Source: Plasmodium malariae | Lineage: Eukaryota; Apicomplexa; Aconoidasida; Haemosporida; Plasmodiidae | Direction: 5' to 3' | DNA length: 64,000 bases | NCBI RefSeq assembly: GCF_900090045.1 | Contig: NC_041783.1 | Location: 1,801,001 to 1,865,000 of the forward strand | Shown here: positions 34,351 through 43,800 of the stretch, piece by piece | How positions within the stretch are numbered: the stretch's first letter is position 1 | Layout: the number at the start of each line of letters is the position of its first letter | Program-made: the position numbers and the translations under genes | The notes under the pieces: generated by a model | What the model was told of the DNA's origin: nothing | Databases searched by the model: none | Seen by the model: the letters and a program-made list of their open reading frames with translations, nothing else

Positions 34351-35880
34351 ATATTAAAAAATTTTTATTTTTTTTATTTTTTGCTTTATTGGCTCTAAGA
34401 AAATGACTTCAAATACATGTAATAAATATATATGTAATTAAGAATGTATTTGTGTACTGAAAAACAAATATATATTTTTCTTTCATTTAAATATTTTATT
34501 CCGTCAGAAGTAATATATACAATTTTATGTCTGTATTGTTTTAATTATTAGTATACAAATTAAGTATTACCATTGAGATATAATGAAAAATCAAAAAAAA
34601 AAAAATGTTTTAATTTATTATAAAAATATATCAACACGTATATATACACAAATATCACCGTATATATTATGTAATCACATATATATATGCCCCCCACACA
34701 TATGTGTCCATATATAAAATATATATATTATGGCAAATGGTATATATGTGAAATTATTCTGCTCATCAAAAATGAAACTATGGAACTGAAATTTTGTTTT
34801 ATTTAAATATACAAATATATATACATGCATACAAAAATACTTACTAAAATATTTAAATTCGTATATACATAAATACTTACACAAATATTACTTAATACAT
34901 AAATGCGTATATGTCAATATGAAAAGAATTGTATATAATTTTATCTTAAAAATTTATTTCATTAAACATGTTTTTTTCTTTTTTTTTGCTTTTTTGTGTT
35001 CTTTTAAATATGAATAATTACTCCCAATGAGAAATATTTAAATTATTATATAAATAATTCTGTACCATATTTTAAACCGCAAGAGAAATTATTTATTTTC
35101 GAAATTTATTAAAATAATACATGTATATATATACGCCAACAGATATATGTTAAATAAGTACACATATGCATAACTGTTTAAAAATTTTTTGCATGTGTAT
35201 GCGTATAAACAAAAAATATATATGTACATATATATGTATAATATATATTTGCATGCCACACCTTGTCATTTTTGATTTTGCGCATTATACGTCTAATATA
35301 TGTAATTTTTTTTTTTTTCAATAATTATTCTAGGAGAAACTTTAAGTTCCATTAAATTTACCATTATTGAAGATCTGAAAAAAAATATCAAACGTATAAA
35401 AAAATAAAACTAAAAAAAAAAAAAAAAAGAAAAACAATGTCAACAGTTAATACATCTTTAATAAATTAAAAATAAGTTCTTTTTGTAATTTTTTTCATTT
35501 TATATTTATAATATTAGAATGTAATAACAACCGTTTACATGCTGCCTTATCAGAGAAATTACTATTTCAATTTTAACTACAAACATGTTATAGGAAAAGT
35601 ATAATGAAAAAAATTACTTTCTTGATAAAATATGTATATATGTATATATTCGTTTACATCATAAGTATAGAAAAAGGGCCTACTGACGTGTTTATGCACC
35701 GAATGGATAAGAGCCGAATGTTGAAGTATTTTACTAAATTATAACTATTATAAGCTTGCAAAAAGAAAAATATAAAATTTCCTAATTCTATATAAAAAAT
35801 AAAATTATTTCGCGAAAAACATATTTTTTAAAATGCACAAAAGATAGTTGAACATTTACTATAGAAATGCATGACAGTTT

Positions 35881-35911
<31 letters not shown>

Positions 35912-36836
35912 TTGCAACAATAAAATCAATAAATGTTCTCCGTATTTAAAACTATTTATCAAGAAGAAAGAATATATATTTATAAACTTAATCTACAATT
36001 AAAAATAATTATTCTCACTTTTAATATCCCTTTAAAAATAAAGCACATTTGTAACTTTAAGGAAAAAATGGAAAATAACATATATGCACGTTCGCTGTAC
36101 ATTTTTTTAAAAATAATTTTATTTCACAAGAAAAATATATAGATAAACTAAAATTTATTTCTTTTTCTTTTATCGTAAAATCAAATTATTATGTAGGTTC
36201 ATTATTTTAAAAAGTTTATGTATGCAGAAGATCTTCTATTTTGAAAATGATGGAGTAATCTTCATGAAATTCTATTAATAATTTTTGCTTTCTTTACATT
36301 TTTTTTTTTTTTTTTTTTGAATTAGGCATATTATAAGAGCATATTTCAATTGAGTTCATTTTATTTTAATATTTTTTATTTTATTTTACTTTATTTTATA
36401 TTATTTTAATTTTTTTTTCACTTTAATTAATTAATTTCAGCCATATTATACCGTTCTATTGCTCTAAATGCATGTTAACCGACAATGTAGCTATTTGGGA
36501 ATAAAATGAAGGGGTAATTTTTTTTTTATCTTTTCTAATGATTAATAACTAATATATATCTTTACTTTAAGGGGAATATCCTCTTTCTATAATGAATAGT
36601 TTAATGTCATTCTGTGTAAGCATATTTTTATTTTGATTTCTTATTTTATGTTTTTAAAAGTTATTTTTTACACACCTTTTTCCTCTTCAGTGTAAGAAAT
36701 AAAAAAAAAAAAAAAGAGTAAAATGGTGCTAAAAAAATGCAGTTAAAATAAGATTAAAAATAAAAGCCTTTATTTTTTTTTCTTTTTAATGTATATCTCA
36801 GCTTTTAAAAATATTAAATTTTGTTCATATAAGGAA

Positions 36837-36924
36837 CATACATGTAAATACGAGTTGCAATGTATATTCCTTTATAAATAGCATACATGTAAATACGAGT
36901 TGCAATATATATTCCTTGTAAATG
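36837..36924. repeat. Tandem duplication of a ~44-bp unit
   Basis: Two adjacent copies of a 44-base unit share ACATGTAAATACGAGTTGCA and a following TATATTCCTT. They differ at only a few positions. Confidence 0.9.
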
Positions 36925-39689
36925 GCCATTTCTGTTTTAGTTGGTATATATATACGTAATATGTTGTTTCTCTGTTTCATAAATTAAATATATATCTCTA
37001 TATACACATATACGTGAATATGCATATATAGTTAAAATTTTGGCTAATATTTGTATCATCATACATTTTATAAACTTTTCTTGAGAAATGTTTGCCGTAA
37101 AAAGCGTGCAACTACCATTTTTCTTATAACTAAAATGCAAAGCAAGCTTTTATTCAATTATAAGATTTAAAATGCTTATCATCATATGTGTATAAAAAGC
37201 ATGTTGCTAATAAACCTTAAGTAAAATCATTTTGCGTTCTTATTTAAAAAAAAAAATATATGTATATAATAAAAATATTCATTTTATATGCGCTTCTTAA
37301 TAAATGTAATAATTTTAAAATAAGAAGAAACCTATGTTTTCATATCTTTTTTGAGCTCGAAAATGTACAATAAAAAAAATTATGCAAAGAAATATCATAG
37401 AAACGTATGCATATTACATATGTACATATATATATATATATATATATGTATTTATAAATATATAGCTAGATGCAATTTTAATAAACAATTTTTACGTACC
37501 GCTAAAAAAAAAAAAATTAAAATAAAAAAAAATATATAAATCTATCTAATGTTAAAAGAATAGCGATAATAAAATATATTATTTGTAAGATACTAGCTTT
37601 TTTTTTTTCTTTTTTTTTTTTTTTCTTTTTTTTTTTTTGAATTTCGCTATCTCCATAACATTGTTTAATACAACCGAAATTAGGGGGATGCTCAGCATAT
37701 TATGGAAAATATTCTTATAACGGAAAATAAATATATAAATAAAACTTAATTAACGTTATACGACAAAATTATTAAATTGTTATTTTTAATTTTATGCTAA
37801 TGATTTCTTTATTCTTTGGAAAGTAAAATTTTTTTTTTATTTTATATAGTTATATATATGCATACATACAAATACGTTGTGCGGTGCTCTAAATTTACAT
37901 ATCGCTTCCTTTCTTCTCAAATAAAAGGTTACGTATCCAAGTAGCTTGCTATCTGTAATTAATTAAAAGTGAATACAAAGCAATTTAATTTATAAAATTA
38001 ATTTTTTTTACCTTCTTTTCTTTTTTTACTTTTTTCTTTTTTTTTTTTTTATTATTTTTTTATTTTTTTTTTTTTTTTTTTTTAATTATGTGAATGTATA
38101 TTTTTATATCCTTTTAATTTTTTATGTATCTCAAGATGAAAAGTTCTTGTAGGTTGCACGTGAAATAGATGAAGCGACAGATTTAAATTTTGAAAACATT
38201 TCTTATATGTTGATATTTTCTTATGTATGTTTCATAATCAACTTTATTTTAGAGTCATTTTTTTTGTTCTTTTGATTGCCTTACAATTGTTATATATATG
38301 TATATGTAATGCATGTATATGAATATGTATTTATATATGCATGTAAATGAATACTTAAGTAAGCATGTATATGTATTCATGTGTATTCATATGTATTTAT
38401 ACATATTTATATATATTTATATGTATATATAAGTATTTATAAGTATTCATATGTATTTATATGTATTTATAAGTATTTATAAGTATTAATATATATTTAT
38501 TTGTATATTATTCATTTATCTACAAAAAAGCTTGAACTCAAGATTTAAAATTTCTTTTTTGACAGCTTTACATAAAAAAGGCGAATTCGCAAAATACAAA
38601 ATAATCGTGCTTATACCTTATATACAATTTTTTTTACTTATTTTTGCCCCCTTTTATTTTACTTCTATGAAACTCTTTTTTATTTATAAATGCTTTATTT
38701 ACGTATACTTTTTATTATTATTATTATGTTTATTTTATTTGGCATTCCTTGAATTTTCTTTGAAAAATTCTGCTCAGTGCCTTTGATGCTTATGAATGTT
38801 TTTTTTTTTTAATGGTTAATGTTTATAAAAGTTTTCTTCTTTCTGAACTTTTCTTCATTTGTATTTCACATATATATGTATGTTAATGAAATAACATTTT
38901 TCATGGGAATATTTAATATTTAATGGTACATATAGTTATATTTACATATATAATGAAAAAAATAGTTCATATTTTCCACATGTATACAAAGATACCAAGA
39001 GTAAATAACATTTAAGGTATGGACTATTCCAGTCTGTATATCCATTTATGACTATTCATTTACTTTTTCATTATTTGTTTCACTACATTTTCACGATCAT
39101 TTTTACGACTTTTTCACGATAACTTTTAAGACCCTTCCACGTTAATTTTTGCGATATCTTTTACAACCTTTTTTCGCAATCCCCCTTAACGATCATATTC
39201 TCTAATTTTTTCTGGAATTTTTTCATTACCCTTTTTTTAAGAATTTGTATTTTAATTTTTTTCTTTTACTCAGTTTTATTAACAAATTGTTAATATAATC
39301 TTATTGCTTTGTTTACAGTACTTATTCATTTTTCATAAATTTCGCTTTTTTGCTGAACACGAAATAAATATAAAAATATTGTATGCATGTAAGTATTTAC
39401 ATTTTAAGTTATACATATATATATATATATTACATTGCTTTGTCAACATAACCCACAATTAATTTGAATACATATATATTTATATGTATAAGGAGATTGT
39501 ATGCCTTCTAAACAGTTTAAAACAAAAGAGAATTCCATATTATTTCAAAGTTTTCCACATTTTTTTTATTGCTTTTTCTTTTTTTTTTTACATAATTCAT
39601 ATATTAATTTTGCAAAATGCACCTATTTTGATATAGGACATTCGTAAATTTTCATGTACAATTCTCATGCTTTATATACATACATAAAT

Positions 39690-39845
39690 GTATATATGTG
39701 TTTATGTATATGCGTATGTATTTATGCATATACATATGTAATTATGCATATACGTATGTATTTATGCATATATGTATGTATTTATGCATATATGTATGTA
39801 TTTATGCATATATATATGTATTTATGCATATATGTATGTACATAA
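39690..39845. repeat. 20-bp minisatellite (TATTTATGCATATATGTATG)
   Basis: About eight copies of a 20-bp unit, each carrying ATGCAT, lie about 1 kb upstream of the RRM gene start. Confidence 0.9.
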
Positions 39846-40440
39846 GTATAAATTTATAAATATCACACTTAATTGCCGCATTTTTTGCATGCAGGCTTAG
39901 TTTTACATATAGAAAAGTGGTATTGTAAAATTTTTTAATGGTTCTGTATATATAACTGAACAGAATAATGTATGCATTTAGTATGTGTACACATGAGTAT
40001 ATGGAGAACATGCTTCTTTACACATTCAGAAGCATACATATATATATATATATATATACGTATACACGCATGGGTTTTTACATTATGCTGTATTATTATT
40101 TATGTTAATATACTTTTACATTGATGTTAACAAGTTTATGGAAAATTTTTTTGGGGAAAATACATCTCTATAGTTCAATATAAAAATGTGTCGTTAGTCC
40201 AGAATTAAAAAAAATAGAAAAAAAAAGTAACACATTTTGCACACTCAGACATAACAAGAATTAAAGATGTGTTATTAACAGATTAATCTTATTATTTGTT
40301 TACTTAATACAAAATATATTTTAAAAAATAAAAAGCATTAATGTGCTTAAGTTGATTCATAATGCTTATGTTCACAGACTTTTAACTTAGTAATAGAAAA
40401 GAAAAACTCTTATTACTTTTTTATTTTTACCATATACATT

Positions 40441-40685
40441 TTTTTGCTTTTACTTCTTTATTTTTTGCTTTTACTTCTTTATTTTTTGCTTTTACTTCTT
40501 TATTTTTTGCTTTTACTTCTTTATTTTTTGCTTTTACTTCTTTATTTTTTGCTTTTACTTCTTTATTTTTTGCTTTTACTTCTTTATTTTTTGCTTTTAC
40601 TTCTTTATTTTTTGCTTTTACGTCTTTATTTTTTGCTTTTACGTCTTTATTTTTTGCTTTCACGTCTTTATTTTTTCCCTTTACC
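40441..40685. repeat. 21-bp pyrimidine minisatellite in the 5' flank of the RRM gene
   Basis: About 11 copies of a TTTTTTGCTTTTACTTCTTTA-type unit end some 190 bases before the RRM start codon, with the downstream copies diverging. On the minus strand it would read as repeated KAKNKEV, but that frame has no ATG. It is best taken as noncoding leader or promoter DNA. Confidence 0.95.
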
Positions 40686-40868
40686 TCTCCATATTTCTCT
40701 CTTGCCTCCCCATTTTTGTCTCTTGCCTCCCCATTTTTGTCTCTTACCTACCCATTTTTGTCTCTTACCTACCCATTTTTTCCACATATCTCCCTACTAT
40801 TTTCTCTTCTCCATTTTTTTCTTTATCACTTTCGGCTTCTTCACTTTTTGTTCTGCCTATTTGTCAAA

Positions 40869-43800
40869 ATGAACAGCACATATTACGAATTAAAAAACAG
40901 TTCGAACGGCAATATGCTTGATGATTTTTTAAGTTATCCTAATTTTTTAAAATTCATTGATAATAGTAATAATAATGACAATGAGAATTTTGAAGAGTCT
41001 AGAAAATATATACATAGGGAAATAACTAAAACACTGAATGCAAACTCTGCAAAAATAGGTAGAAATTCGGATGAAAGAAATGTACAAGGTAGTAGTAATA
41101 ATAATAAGACTTTATCAAAAAATATAAAAAATCAAAATAAGAAGGACTATTCATACAGTAGCAGTAATAAGGACGAGGATGAAACGAAATGGAATAAGAA
41201 CCGTAACAATTACGTAAATTACAGCAACAGTAGTAGTAGTAATAGTAATACTTATAATAATTCTAGTATTTATAATAATGCTAATAATTATAATAATGCA
41301 AATAGTTGTAACAATGGATATAATTATAATAGTGCAAATAATTTTAATAATGGAAGTAATTACAACATTAATAATACAAAAAGTAGCAACACGGTCATAT
41401 CATCTTTGCAAAAATCTTCAGTTGTACAGAATGAGGTATGTGATAATAAACGTGAGTCAAACAGTTACAGGAAGAAGAGTGAAATAAATAATGAGGATGC
41501 GAGCAGAATAAACGAGGCTATTTTATTAAATCAAAAAGAGAATTTATTAAAACATGAATTCTTTTCTTCAGAAGAAAATAAAAATGCGTTGTATGAACAA
41601 GCGGATGATAAAAGAATAAATCGAAATTTAATTCATTTCATTTTCGAAAACGAAGAGAAGTTTAACTTCTCAACGAAAAGTAAGGAATTTCATTCGTACG
41701 AAATGCAAAACAGTAGTAATAATATTAATAATATCCACGACAATAACAATAGCAATAACATTAGCAATAATATTAGCAATAATGATGGTAATAACATTAG
41801 CAATAACATTAGCAATAATGATATGAATAATTTTAGTAAGTATTATAACAGCAATTATAGTATTACTGAAGAACCGCATGCGAATGTTTTGAACTCAGGT
41901 GAATTTAACAATACAAAAAAGAGACCAAATAACTTACTACCATCAGCTAAAGTAGAAGATAAAAAGAAAAAAAAGGAAAAAGAGAACTTAATCTATTTTT
42001 TTAACAAACATAGAGTTGAAAATAATGAGAGCTTAGAAAGAGATATAATATACAGTGATCCTTTAAAAAATAGAAGTCTTCGTTATAATGCACTCAGAAA
42101 CGCCATGCACGCTGGTATGAGTAACAGCATTAATGGAAATATGTTGGACGTTAATAAGATGTACAAATATGAGAACAAGAATAAGGCACAAATTTTTTTC
42201 CAGAAAAAAGTGAACGAAAAAAAGGAAAATTGTAAAATACACAGAATCGAAAATAACCCTAATAAGTACAAAAAGTATAATAACTTGAAAGATAATTTTT
42301 ATTTGAATAATAATAAAAAATATTTTTGTACAAACGTAGATTATATAAAAAACAAATCCGAGTTTTTCCTGAGAACTGACACAGATGAAAGAATATACGC
42401 AAATAATATGATGTACGACGATTATTTTACAATCGAAAATTTGGAGAAATGTGATGATAAGAAAGAATATAATAACAGCAGTGAGAGCAGGGTCAACCGA
42501 AGTAACGGAAACGTCAATGGCAATGGAAACAGTATCAGCAGTCGTAGTAACAATGGTGGCATGATAAAGAATAGCATGCTAGGGTATCGCTTCCGTAAAA
42601 ATATAGATAACAAGGAATTCATATCAAATAAAAATAAATATGAAAATTTCATGGAAATAAACAACATAAATAAAAGAAGTATGAATGATGAAGAGTTCCG
42701 TGGAAATAGTTTGAACGATTTTTCTTTGGACGATTTTACAAGTGAGCACAGCTGTATGCGTAAAGACTATTTCAACACTAACATAAATAATGATGTAAAA
42801 ATTGACTTAAATTATAATGAAGATATTGAAAATAATAATACTGTGATGGATGCAAATTTAAAGGAAGTAATTCCAGAACATAATAATGCAAAGTTATTAA
42901 ACAATACACATTTTATACCATATAAAATTATGTATGAAAATCAAAATAAACAAGAAAAAAAATATAGGAATATTCATATTAATAGTAGTATTCAAATAGA
43001 AGAAGAGAAGGAATCTCTAGGCAAACAAATGAATAGCCTTTTGTCAGGTAAAAATACATACTATCAAAAAAAATGTGATACAGCAATATGTGAGAACTAT
43101 GAAGCTAATAACAGTAGTAGCAATAATGGGGATGCAAGCGACCACTTATACAGTAATAGCAATTGCAACAGAAATAGCAGCAGCATTAGAAATATGAACG
43201 GAGACCATGGCATCATGAGCAAAGTGATCAATGCGAATGATAGTGGTGGCTTCACGAGAGAGTTACCAAAGTTTGAGCATATAGACATAGGAGGGAGTTA
43301 CGACATAGAAGAGTCAAAAGAGAGTAACACAAATAAGTTGAATGACATAAATGAAAAGGAAAATTTTGTAGTAAAATTATTTTTTGGTAATTTGGCTCCA
43401 ATAACTACAGAAAAAGATATGCACACTTTATTTAGTAATTTTGGTGAATGTGATTCTTTAATAATATTAAAAGACAGGAGAAGTAAATCAAGGGGTTCAG
43501 GTTTTGTTACTTTTTATAACATGCAAGAAGCTATAAATGCTATTAAGAGTTTAAATAATAAAATAATATTGTCTGGTGCACATAAGCCATTAGAAGTTCG
43601 TTTTCCTGAGAATAAAGAAGAAAAAAATTTAAGAACAAAATTATTAAATGCAGCTAAATGGAAAGGGAAAAAAATTGCCCCAAGTGGTTGTTTGGCAATA
43701 AGTACAGAAGATATATTAAATCAAAGTACATTAAATATGAACAGTTCGGGTAATAATAACGTTTCTCTTATTAATACAAATGATTCTTCTTATTTTTTTT

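Larger units (their letters stand above)
33740..40868. other. 7.1 kb divergent intergenic region between TAF5 and the RRM gene
   Basis: This holds the promoters and 5' UTRs of two divergent genes. It contains several tandem repeats, listed separately, and long poly-T tracts (35883-35911, 37600-37640, 38040-38085). A small ATG ORF at 35933-36142 (69 codons, hydrophobic and Lys-rich) is not convincing. A slightly GC-richer island at 35670-35730 has no sustained ORF and could be part of a transcript. No supported gene. Confidence 0.6.

Noticed and set aside
38532..38786. 84-codon hydrophobic plus-strand frame
   Set aside because: It has no ATG at the start, is dominated by Leu/Phe/Ile from T-rich DNA, and shows no recognisable pattern.
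40427..40663. Minus-strand frame encoding repeated KAKNKEV
   Set aside because: It has no ATG start and consists only of the 21-bp pyrimidine minisatellite read backwards.
40716..40868. Upstream extension of the RRM protein
   Set aside because: The frame is open but pyrimidine-rich, lacks an ATG, and continues the repeat; ATG 40869 is the first proper start.
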